64,000 nt of DNA from Mobilicoccus massiliensis (GTDB taxonomy: Bacteria > Actinomycetota > Actinomycetes > Actinomycetales > Dermatophilaceae). Made by a program: the position numbers and the translations under genes. Below, one piece after another: positions 51,783 to 59,801 of this stretch. The notes under the pieces were generated by a model, which did no database searches, was not told the origin of the DNA, and saw nothing but the letters and a program-made list of their open reading frames with translations. The DNA lies in contig NZ_LN651330.1 of the NCBI RefSeq assembly GCF_000826525.2, positions 1 through 64,000 of the forward strand, read 5' to 3'. Every line of letters starts with the position of its first letter. The stretch's first letter is position 1.

Positions 51783-52742
51783 GTGCGTCGAATTCGCCTC
51801 GCCCTGTTGACCCTCTCCACCGCGCTCGCGCTCGGCGCATGCTCGGGAATCCCGCCCGAGCCGTCGGTCGCGGGGCAGTCGGCGGGCGGCGGGGCGCCGG
51901 GGGCCGAGCAGCAGACCCCGACCCCGACACCCACGCCGAAGGAGCTCCCGCAGGGCGGCCGGCAGATCTTTCCCGCCTACCGCCTCGTCGGGTACTCCGG
52001 CATCAAGGGTTCCGGTCCCGGGTTGGGCCGCGCCGGCGTCGGCAACATCGACGACCGCATGACCGAGATGGTGGAGCGGGCGCAGCCGTACGGCAAGGAC
52101 GGCCGCAAGATCATGCCGGTGCTCGAGTACATCGCGACGATGGTGCACCCCTGCAAGAACGCCCCGAAGTGCCGCACGGCCTCCACCGACGACAAGATCC
52201 AGGAGCACCTCGACGCCGTCCGCAAGGTCGACGGCATCCTCCTGCTCGCGATCCAGCCCGGTCGCTCCGACTTCCTCACCGAGGTCAAGCGCTACGAGAA
52301 GTTCCTCAAGGAGCCCGACGTGGGGCTCGCGCTCGACCCGGAATGGCGCATGGGCCCCAACCAGGAGCCGATGCACACGTTCGGGAGCACCGACGCCAAG
52401 GAGCTCAACCAGGTGAGCGCCTACGTCGAGAAGCTCGTGGCCGACAACGATCTGCCCGAGAAGGTGCTGCTCTACCACATGATCCGCGTCAACTGGGTGC
52501 GCAACCACGACGAGCTCAAGCCCCGCCCGGGTGTCGCCTTCATCCTCAGCGTCGACGGCATCGGCGACCAGAAGCTGAAGGAGGGCACCTGGAAGTCCCT
52601 CATGGCGGTCAAGCCCCCGTTCGTCCACCCCGGTTTCAAGCTCTTCTACCAGGAGGACACGGCCGGCAAGGGATGGAAGCTCATGACGCCGGAGCAGGTC
52701 ATGGCCTTGACTCCGACCCCGGAGTACGTGCTGTACGAGTGA
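51783..52742 (+). CDS. Lipoprotein of unknown function
   Basis: A 319-aa protein. The N-terminal RRIRLALLTLSTALALGACSG carries a lipobox (LGAC at about residues 16-19), so it should be a diacylglyceryl-anchored exoprotein. A TPTPTPTP linker follows. The mature domain (about 55-319) has an alpha/beta pattern with EYIATMVHPC, LLLAIQPGR and ALDPEWR, suggestive of a TIM-barrel-like fold, but I do not recognise the enzyme class. The GTG at 51783 is preferred to an ATG at 51708, since it places the basic n-region directly before the hydrophobic core. Confidence 0.8.
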   Translation: MRRIRLALLTLSTALALGACSGIPPEPSVAGQSAGGGAPGAEQQTPTPTPTPKELPQGGRQIFPAYRLVGYSGIKGSGPGLGRAGVGNIDDRMTEMVERAQPYGKDGRKIMPVLEYIATMVHPCKNAPKCRTASTDDKIQEHLDAVRKVDGILLLAIQPGRSDFLTEVKRYEKFLKEPDVGLALDPEWRMGPNQEPMHTFGSTDAKELNQVSAYVEKLVADNDLPEKVLLYHMIRVNWVRNHDELKPRPGVAFILSVDGIGDQKLKEGTWKSLMAVKPPFVHPGFKLFYQEDTAGKGWKLMTPEQVMALTPTPEYVLYE

Positions 52743-52765
52743 TCTCGACCGGCGGCTCGGCGCGG

Positions 52766-53683
52766 TCAGAGCAGCCCGAGCATCTCCATCCGGGGCGCCT
52801 CCGCGGCGAGCACGGCCTTGAGCACGTCGGGATGACGGTGGTACCAGCGCACGTGCGCGCGCTGCACTCTCCTGATGGTGAGGTTGCGCCCGTTGACCGA
52901 CCACCGATCCGAGGTGGGGGCCTCGACGCCGAGGGCCTCCGCGACCTGGGGTTCGACCGGCCCTCGGCACTGGCCGAGCAGCAGCGTTCCGGGATCCACG
53001 GCGGTGATGTCGACGTCGAGCGCCCGCTGGATGTCCTGGGCGATGCGAAGGAGCAGGAGGTTTCCGGGCCGGTCGACGGTGTGGACGGCGCCGAGCCCTG
53101 CGCCACGCACCGAGCTCGCGATCGAGCAGTCGGTGAGGGCTTCGTTGCGTCGCATCCGCAGGAGCTGCCAGGCCGCGAACTCCCGGATGACCTGGGCCGG
53201 CGGGACGAGGTCGCGCGCGCTCTCCGGTGACATGCGTCCGGCGGCGACGGCGACCGAACGCAAGTCGTGGTACGGGACCATCGGGGGATCGGAGAGACCG
53301 GCGACCGGGTCACGGCCGACGTGGAAGGGGTGAAGACCCGCGTAACTGATGCGCGGGAACGTCACGACGGGGATGCCGGGGCGCAGGTGCGGCAGCAGAT
53401 CCCCGAGCCCGACGGGCAGGCCTCGGTAGCCGGAGGGGAGGTGCTCGGTGATGAGCGCGTCCGCGTGGTTGAGCAGACGCAGCATCCCGGGCACGTCGGC
53501 GAGGGTCATGTCGTCGACCGAGGAAGCACTCACCGCGATGTACGGGGCCCGCAGGTCGGCGGTGAGCAGGCGTCGGAGCGAGTCCGCCTGTGGACCGCCG
53601 AGAATGACCCACAGGGGTAGCACGCGCCGGCACCCACTGTTGCGCCCGCGCTGCCTCACCACCCTGGTGGCCGTTGCGCTCAT
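52766..53683 (-). CDS. WcbI-like domain protein
   Basis: A 305-aa soluble protein. WVILGGPQADSLRRLL near the N-terminus, then SSVDDMTLADVPGMLRLLNHADALITEHLPSGYR and VVTFPRISYAGLHPFHVG, cited as segments of about residues 25-135, fit the WcbI fold found with polysaccharide biosynthesis acetyltransferases. The first segment lacks the usual GNCQ Cys (GGPQ here), so catalysis may differ. The ATG has GGGAG only 2 bases away, so the start is uncertain. It is convergent with the lipoprotein gene (23-base gap). Confidence 0.6.
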   Translation of the reverse strand: MSATATRVVRQRGRNSGCRRVLPLWVILGGPQADSLRRLLTADLRAPYIAVSASSVDDMTLADVPGMLRLLNHADALITEHLPSGYRGLPVGLGDLLPHLRPGIPVVTFPRISYAGLHPFHVGRDPVAGLSDPPMVPYHDLRSVAVAAGRMSPESARDLVPPAQVIREFAAWQLLRMRRNEALTDCSIASSVRGAGLGAVHTVDRPGNLLLLRIAQDIQRALDVDITAVDPGTLLLGQCRGPVEPQVAEALGVEAPTSDRWSVNGRNLTIRRVQRAHVRWYHRHPDVLKAVLAAEAPRMEMLGLL

Positions 53684-53814
53684 GTCTCCCGGATACCCGA
53701 ACGGCGCGGACCTCATGCGTGGCGACCACGGAGTTCGGGCTTCCGAGGGGCCTGATCGGGCCCGGATCACCGCGTCCTCACCAGCGGCGATGGGGTGATC
53801 CGTAGGCTGTGGAC

Positions 53815-55173
53815 ATGGCCAGCGATACGACCCGACCGACCGATCTCGATCCGCTCGACGAGCACGCACGGGGGCTGTGCGCGTTCGTCGACGCCTCGAC
53901 CTCCCCGTACCACGCGGTCGCGGAGGTGGCGCTGCGCCTGGATGCGGCCGGGTTCGTCGAGGTCGTCGATGCCGACGCCTGGCCGGCCGAGCCCGGCAGC
54001 CACTACGTGCGTCGCGGCGGCTCGATCGCCGCGTGGTCGACGGCCCACCTCTCCCGGGATGCCGCGGCGTCGGCGCCGTTTCGCGTCGTCGGTGGTCACA
54101 CCGATTCGCCCAACCTGCGCATCTCACCGCTGCCCGACCGGAGTTCGGCGGGATGGGACCAACTGGTCGTCGAGGTGTACGGCGGGCCGTTGCTCAACTC
54201 GTGGCTCGACCGCGACCTCGGCATCTCGGGGCGGGTGGCCGTGCGGGACGCCTCGTCAGCGACGGGCGTGGGGGAGCGGCTCGTCCGGGTCGATGAGGCC
54301 GTGCTGCGGGTGCCGCAGCTCGCGATCCACCTCGATCGCTCGTCGAACGACGGGCTCGCGCTCAACCCGCAGCGTCATCTCACGCCGATCTGGGGCGCGA
54401 CCGGCGACGCCCCGTCGTTCGACGCCTACCTCGCCGGGCTGCTCGAGGTCGACGAACGCGACGTGCTCGCGTTCGACGTCATGACCCACGACCTCACGCC
54501 TTCCGGACCGCTCGGCCGGGCGCAGGATCTCCTCGCGGCCCCGCGGCTCGACAACCTCGGCACGTCCTACGCCGGGACGGCCGCGTTGATCGCCGCGATC
54601 GAGGCGCTGGGGCATGGGAACGGGCAGGGGGAGGCCGCGGAGTTCGTGCCGCTGCTCGTCCTGTTCGACCACGAGGAGATCGGTTCGACCACCAGCAGCG
54701 GTGGTGACTCGACGTTCCTGCCGACGGTGCTCGAGCGCGTCGTCCTCGCTCGCGGCGGCGACCGGCAGAGCTACTTCCGATCGCTCGCGGGCAGTCTCAT
54801 CGTGTCGGCCGACATGGCGCACGCGACCCACCCCAACTACGCCGACCTGCACGAGCCCAATCACCGTGTCGAGATCAACGGCGGGCCGGTGCTCAAGGTC
54901 AACGCCAAGGGCCGGTACGCCTCGGATGCGCAGGGGGCGGCGCAGTTCGCTCTCGCCTGCGAACGGGCCGGGGTCCCGATGCAGGTGTTCCGCAGCCGCG
55001 GCGACATGCCCTGTGGGTCGACGATCGGCCCGATGTCCGCCGCGCTCACCGGCGTCACGACGGTCGACGTCGGCGCCCCCATGCTGTCCATGCACTCGGC
55101 TCGTGAGTTGACGGGCGCCCGCGATCCGGGCATGTACGTCGCGGCGCTCACCGCCTGCCTCGCGCCCCGCTGA
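53815..55173 (+). CDS. M18-family aspartyl aminopeptidase
   Basis: A 452-aa di-zinc aminopeptidase. GGHTDSPNLR (metal His/Asp), DHEEIGS (Glu pair), DMAHATHPNY and the C-terminal SMHSARE motif are all present, matching the M18 family that removes N-terminal acidic residues. The ATG at 53815 was taken. A GTG at 53809 would add two residues. No signal peptide. Confidence 0.93.
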   Translation: MASDTTRPTDLDPLDEHARGLCAFVDASTSPYHAVAEVALRLDAAGFVEVVDADAWPAEPGSHYVRRGGSIAAWSTAHLSRDAAASAPFRVVGGHTDSPNLRISPLPDRSSAGWDQLVVEVYGGPLLNSWLDRDLGISGRVAVRDASSATGVGERLVRVDEAVLRVPQLAIHLDRSSNDGLALNPQRHLTPIWGATGDAPSFDAYLAGLLEVDERDVLAFDVMTHDLTPSGPLGRAQDLLAAPRLDNLGTSYAGTAALIAAIEALGHGNGQGEAAEFVPLLVLFDHEEIGSTTSSGGDSTFLPTVLERVVLARGGDRQSYFRSLAGSLIVSADMAHATHPNYADLHEPNHRVEINGGPVLKVNAKGRYASDAQGAAQFALACERAGVPMQVFRSRGDMPCGSTIGPMSAALTGVTTVDVGAPMLSMHSARELTGARDPGMYVAALTACLAPR

Positions 55174-55241
55174 TCGATGTTCCGCGCAGGGGTGCGGCCT
55201 GGCCGTCGGGGGTCGTGCGACCGGTCGGCAGAATGACGGGC

Positions 55242-56645
55242 ATGAACAGCATCCCGGCCGACGAGGTGGAACGACTGCTGGCCTACGACCGGGCGCACGT
55301 GTGGCATCCGTACTCCTCGGCGCTGCGGCCGTCGGTGATGCAGTTCGCCGAATCCGCGAACGGCGTGCGGCTCCGGCTGCGTCGTGCGGAGGACCCCGAC
55401 GAGACCGTCGAGGCGATCGACGCGATGGCCTCGTGGTGGTGCGCGATCCACGGTTACGGCGTGCCCGAGCTCGACGCGGCGGCCCGCGGACAGCTCGACT
55501 CGATGAGCCACGTGATGTTCGGCGGCCTCACGCACGGCCCGGCGATCGCGCTCGCGCGGGCGTTGATCGACCTCGCCCCCGGTGCGGGCGGCGCGATCGG
55601 CGGCACGGGCACGGTCGGTGACCCGGGCGTCATGGCCGTGCCGGAGGACGAACGGCTCGCGCACGTCTTCTTCGCGGACTCCGGCTCGGTGTCGGTCGAG
55701 GTGGCACTCAAGGCGGTGTGGCAGTTCCACGCGCTCGCCGGGCGGCCGCGGAGCCGGATGTTCACGATCCGCGGCGGCTACCACGGCGACACGTTCGGGG
55801 CGATGAGTGTGTGCGACCCGGTCGGCGGCATGCACACCCTGTTCGGCGACATCCTGCCCGCGCACGTCTTCGCGCCCCGACCGCCGGCCGGCGTCGACCG
55901 CTCGCCCGACGATCCGGAGTTCGTGGCGTGGGAGCGCGCCACCCGCGCGCTGTACGCCGAGCACGCCGACGACATCGCCGGGGTCATCTGTGAACCCGTG
56001 CTGCAGGGGGCGGGCGGCATGCACGCCTACAGCCCGCACGCGGTGCGGGTGCTCGCCGACCTCGCCCGACAGCACGGCGCGCTGGTGGTCTTCGACGAGA
56101 TCGCGACCGGGTTCGGCCGCACCGGCACCTTCTGGGCGGCGGATCGCTGCGGGGTCGTCCCCGACATCCTGTGCCTCGGCAAGGCCCTGACCGGCGGGTA
56201 CGCCACGCTCGCCGCGATGCTCTGCACCCCCGCCGTCGCGCGCGGCGTCAGCGCCGAGCCGGCCGGGGCGCTCATGCACGGACCGACGTTCATGGCCAAC
56301 CCGCTCGTCTGCGCGATCGGGGGCGCGAGCATCGACCTTCTCCGCCGCACCGATCCGCTCCCCAGGATCGGCGCTCTCGAGGCGAGGCTGGCCGAATCCC
56401 TTTCGCCTGCACGTGCGTTCACCTCCGTTGCCGACGTGCGTACGCTCGGGGCGGTCGGTGTCGTCCAGCTCGAGGAACCGGCGCGGACGGCGCAGATCGC
56501 GGCCGCGGCGCTGGCGCGCGGGGTGTGGGTGCGCCCGTTCCGCGACCTCGTCTACACGATGCCGCCGTTCGTCATGGACGACGACGACGTCGCGACGCTC
56601 GGGTCGGCCCTCGTCGAGGCCGTCGCCGAGGTGCACGGCCGATGA
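55242..56645 (+). CDS. bioA: Adenosylmethionine-8-amino-7-oxononanoate aminotransferase
   Basis: A 467-aa class III aminotransferase using SAM as amino donor to make 7,8-diaminopelargonate. HVWHPYSS at the N-terminus, FADSGSVSVEVALKA and the PLP lysine in LCLGKALTGGY are BioA features. VFDEIATGFGRTG is the usual PLP-Asp segment. The start could also be the ATG at 55233 or 55215, and none has a strong ribosome site. Its stop overlaps the bioF start (ATGA). Confidence 0.93.
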   Translation: MNSIPADEVERLLAYDRAHVWHPYSSALRPSVMQFAESANGVRLRLRRAEDPDETVEAIDAMASWWCAIHGYGVPELDAAARGQLDSMSHVMFGGLTHGPAIALARALIDLAPGAGGAIGGTGTVGDPGVMAVPEDERLAHVFFADSGSVSVEVALKAVWQFHALAGRPRSRMFTIRGGYHGDTFGAMSVCDPVGGMHTLFGDILPAHVFAPRPPAGVDRSPDDPEFVAWERATRALYAEHADDIAGVICEPVLQGAGGMHAYSPHAVRVLADLARQHGALVVFDEIATGFGRTGTFWAADRCGVVPDILCLGKALTGGYATLAAMLCTPAVARGVSAEPAGALMHGPTFMANPLVCAIGGASIDLLRRTDPLPRIGALEARLAESLSPARAFTSVADVRTLGAVGVVQLEEPARTAQIAAAALARGVWVRPFRDLVYTMPPFVMDDDDVATLGSALVEAVAEVHGR

Positions 56646-57808
56646 CCGCGATCGGTGCGTCGGGCAATCCGGGTCTGGAGGCGTTCCTCGACGCCCACGA
56701 GGAGCGTCGTGCCCGGCTGGGTCTGGAACGGCACCTCGTGGCTCGTGCCGGCACGGCGGCCTCCGAGAGCGGCACCGCGCTGCTCGACCTCGCCGGGAAC
56801 GACTACCTCGGCCTGCTCACCCACCCCGCGGTCATCGACGGTGCGGTCGCGGCGGCCCGCGCCTACGGCGGTGGCGCCGGAGCGTCGCGCCTCGTCACCG
56901 GGCATCTCGATCTGCACGACCACCTCGAGCGCGCTCTCGCCGACCATCTGGAGGCGCCGGCGGCACTGGTGTTCTCCACGGGTTATCACGCCAACCTCGC
57001 CGCGCTGTCGGCCCTCACCGACGCCGAGAGCCTCGTCGTCTCCGACGCTCACGCCCACGCCTCCCTCATCGACGGCGCGAGACTCTCGCGCGCCGAGGTC
57101 GCCGTCAACCGGCACAACGACGTCGACCACGTCGCCGAACTCCTCGCGACCCGGAGCGGCCGCCGCGCGGTCGTCGTCGTGGAATCGGTCTACAGCGTGC
57201 TCGGAGACGCGGCTCCCCTCGTCGACCTCGTGGCGCTCGCCGACGCGCACGACGCGACGCTGCTCGTCGACGAGGCCCACGGGCTGGGAGTCGTGGGTGG
57301 CCGCGGCGAGGGGGCGGTCGCCGCGCAGGGGTTCGGCGGGCATCCTCGGGTGGTCGTCACCGCGACCCTGTCGAAGTCGCTCGCGGCGCAGGGTGGGGTG
57401 GTGGCGGCGTCGGCTCGGGTGAGACAGCACCTCGTCAACGCCGCCCGCGCCTTCGTCTACGACACGGGGCTCGCACCGGCGGCGGCCGGCGCCGCACTCG
57501 CGGCTCTCGACGTCCTGCGGGCCGAGCCGGAGCGCGCCGACCGCGCTCGTCGCAACGCTGAGCTGCTCGCCGGAGCGTGCCGCATCGACCCGGTCCCGGG
57601 TGCCGTTCTCTCCGTGCCGATGCCGGGGCCGAAGGAGGCGCTCGCAGGCGTCGCGCAGGCGGCGGCCGCAGGCGTCCGGATCGGCTGCTTTCGTCCGCCC
57701 TCGACCCCCGACGGTGATTCCCGGCTGCGGCTCACCGCGCACGCCCAGCACACGGCCGACGACCTCGCCCCCGCGCTCGCGGTGCTCCGCGAGATCATCG
57801 ACGCATGA
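56642..57808 (+). CDS. bioF: 8-amino-7-oxononanoate synthase
   Basis: A 388-aa alpha-oxoamine synthase joining alanine and pimeloyl-thioester. NDYLGLLTHPAV, GAGASRLVTG, FSTGYHANLAALSAL, LLVDEAHGLGVVG and the PLP lysine in ATLSKSLAAQGG are visible. It overlaps bioA and bioD by 4 bases each, so the three are translated as a unit. bioB is not in the window. Confidence 0.95.
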   Translation: MTAIGASGNPGLEAFLDAHEERRARLGLERHLVARAGTAASESGTALLDLAGNDYLGLLTHPAVIDGAVAAARAYGGGAGASRLVTGHLDLHDHLERALADHLEAPAALVFSTGYHANLAALSALTDAESLVVSDAHAHASLIDGARLSRAEVAVNRHNDVDHVAELLATRSGRRAVVVVESVYSVLGDAAPLVDLVALADAHDATLLVDEAHGLGVVGGRGEGAVAAQGFGGHPRVVVTATLSKSLAAQGGVVAASARVRQHLVNAARAFVYDTGLAPAAAGAALAALDVLRAEPERADRARRNAELLAGACRIDPVPGAVLSVPMPGPKEALAGVAQAAAAGVRIGCFRPPSTPDGDSRLRLTAHAQHTADDLAPALAVLREIIDA

Positions 57809-58512
57809 CCCGGGTCCTGTGCGTCGCCGGCACGAACACCGACATCGGCAAGACCGTCGCGGCCGCCGCGGTCGTCGCGAGTGCACGTGCCGCGGGGCTG
57901 CGCGTCGCCTACGTCAAGCCCGCCCAGACCGGGCTCTCGCCCGAGGAGACCGGCAGCGACGCCGACGAGATCCGCCGTCTGACGGGCGAGGTCGACGTGT
58001 ACGAGTTCGTCCGTCTTCCCGACCCGCTCGCCCCCGCGACCGCTGCCCGCGTCGCCGGAACGCAGGTGCCCGCGGTCGCCGAACACGCCCGTCGCATCGT
58101 CGACCTCGCGAGCCGTGATGACCTCGACCTCCTCGTGGTCGAGGGCGCCGGCGGTCTGCTCGTGCGGCTCGACGCCGACGGGGGCACCCAGGCCGACCTC
58201 GCCCGGGAGCTCGTGGGGCATGGGCTGAACGTGTCGTTCGTCGTCGTCGCCGACCCGGCGCTCGGCACCCTCAATCTCTGCGCGCTCACCCAGGAGGCGC
58301 TCGACGCACGCGATCTGCGTTGCGAGGGCTACGTCTTCGGAAGCTGGCCTGCGGGTGACATCCCGCTCGCCCTCACGCACAACCTCGTGGACCTCCCGCA
58401 CGTGACCGGTCGCCCCCTGCTGGGTCGAATCCCGGCCGGCGCGGGACGGCTCGCACAGCGGGAGTTCGTCGAGCAGGCACCGGGGTGGGTTCGGCTGCCC
58501 GACGCGTGGTGA
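57805..58512 (+). CDS. bioD: Dethiobiotin synthetase
   Basis: A 235-aa ATP-dependent carboxylase-cyclase. The P-loop is GTNTDIGKT (residues 9-17), with KPAQTG and VVEGAGGLLV as the other conserved segments. It closes the bioAFD operon. Its last 140 bases overlap the 3' end of menE on the opposite strand. Confidence 0.94.
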   Translation: MTRVLCVAGTNTDIGKTVAAAAVVASARAAGLRVAYVKPAQTGLSPEETGSDADEIRRLTGEVDVYEFVRLPDPLAPATAARVAGTQVPAVAEHARRIVDLASRDDLDLLVVEGAGGLLVRLDADGGTQADLARELVGHGLNVSFVVVADPALGTLNLCALTQEALDARDLRCEGYVFGSWPAGDIPLALTHNLVDLPHVTGRPLLGRIPAGAGRLAQREFVEQAPGWVRLPDAW

Positions 58513-59638
58513 GCAGACCGCGCACCGCCTCGCGGTCGGGTTTGCCGGGGCCGGTAAGCGGAATCGTGTCGGCGACGGCGACGAACCGCGGCAGGGCGTA
58601 CCCCGGCAGGTCGAGACCGGCCCGCAGCGCCTCGAGGCCCGGTGCGGTGGCGCCGGGGCGGGCCACGAGGAGGGCGCCGACGATCTCCCCCCACTCGAGA
58701 TCCGGCAGGCCCTGCACCGCGACGTCGGCGATCTCCGGGAACCGTGTGGCGATGGCCTCCTCGACGACGCGGGGCACGACCTTCATGCCGCCGGTGTTGA
58801 CGACGTCGTCGGCCCGGCCGAGCAGCACCAGGCGGCCGTCGCGCAGCTCACCGAGGTCGTCGGTGCGAAACCACCGGCGTCCGGCCGTGCTGCGGAAGGC
58901 GTCGTCGAGCTCTGGCCGGCCCGCGTACCCCGTCGCGATCATCGGCCCACCGATCTCGACCCGCCCGTCATCGAGGCGAAGCTGAGCGCACGGCAACGGG
59001 ATTCCGTCGTACACGCAGCCGCCGGACGTCTCGCTGGTGCCATAGCCGAGGGTGAGCCCGAGCCCGGCCGCGCGGGCCCGGGCCTGGACGGCCGCCGACA
59101 GTGGTGCGCCGCCGATGAGCAGGCGGTCGAAGCGGCGAGCGGCGTCGAGCGCGGCCGGGTCGTCGAGGATGCGGACGAGCTGGGTCGGCACGAGGGTCGT
59201 GTAGGTGCGGGCTGACGCGTCGTCGAGGAGGTCGGCGGCCCGGGTGAACGCCGCCGGGGTGAAGGGGCCCGGCGGCAGGCACACGGGCTCGTACCCGGCC
59301 GTGTGACTGCGCAGCAGGACCTGGAAACCGGTGATGTGCGCCGGGGGCACCGACAACAGCCACTGGCCGGGACCGCCGAGGTGGGCGTGCACACCGTCGA
59401 TCGACGCCCGCAGTGCCGTGGCGGTGAGCTGGGCGAACTTGGACCGGCCGGTCGAACCGGAGGTGCCGACGAGCAGAACCGTGCCCTCGGCGACCTCGCA
59501 GTCGGGCAGCAGATGCGGTTCTGCGCACAGCGGCGGCCCCGACCCGTCCATGGCGGATTCGACCTGGTTCCAGGCGCGTACGGCGTCCTGCCAGGAGAGC
59601 CCCCGAGGCGGCCACTCCCGCACGACGTCCGACCGCAT
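58373..59638 (-). CDS. menE: o-Succinylbenzoate-CoA ligase
   Basis: A 421-aa AMP-forming acyl-CoA ligase for menaquinone synthesis. The P-loop is VGTSGSTGRSKF, with GYGTSETSGG, the hinge FRTDDLGEL, NTGGMKVVP and the catalytic lysine in LTGPGKPDRE. It is shorter than general AMP ligases, as is usual for actinobacterial MenE. The C-terminal 40 residues after the lysine are Arg/Pro-rich and are encoded opposite bioD (140-base overlap). The assignment to MenE rather than another acyl-CoA ligase rests on size and family pattern, since no other men genes are in view. Confidence 0.8.
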   Translation of the reverse strand: MRSDVVREWPPRGLSWQDAVRAWNQVESAMDGSGPPLCAEPHLLPDCEVAEGTVLLVGTSGSTGRSKFAQLTATALRASIDGVHAHLGGPGQWLLSVPPAHITGFQVLLRSHTAGYEPVCLPPGPFTPAAFTRAADLLDDASARTYTTLVPTQLVRILDDPAALDAARRFDRLLIGGAPLSAAVQARARAAGLGLTLGYGTSETSGGCVYDGIPLPCAQLRLDDGRVEIGGPMIATGYAGRPELDDAFRSTAGRRWFRTDDLGELRDGRLVLLGRADDVVNTGGMKVVPRVVEEAIATRFPEIADVAVQGLPDLEWGEIVGALLVARPGATAPGLEALRAGLDLPGYALPRFVAVADTIPLTGPGKPDREAVRGLLTTRRAAEPTPVPARRTPAVRAVPRRPGFDPAGGDRSRAGGPRGCA

Positions 59639-59801
59639 CCGGCCACCCTATGCCGCCGCGTCGGGACCCCGGCGCGGGTCCGCCGAGCCCGGCGGTGTGA
59701 TCCAGGGTGCTCCGTGACAAAAGACCCGGTGGTGGAGCGCACACCCGGATTACTGTGGTCCGGACACAGACGTCCGGCACCAAGCGGGAAGGCTCGCACC
59801 T

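Noticed and set aside
59660..59682. DosR-type site upstream of ppdK
   Set aside because: GGGACCCC and GGGGTCC-like halves occur, but with about 9 bases between them rather than 4. Likely an ordinary GC-rich inverted repeat.
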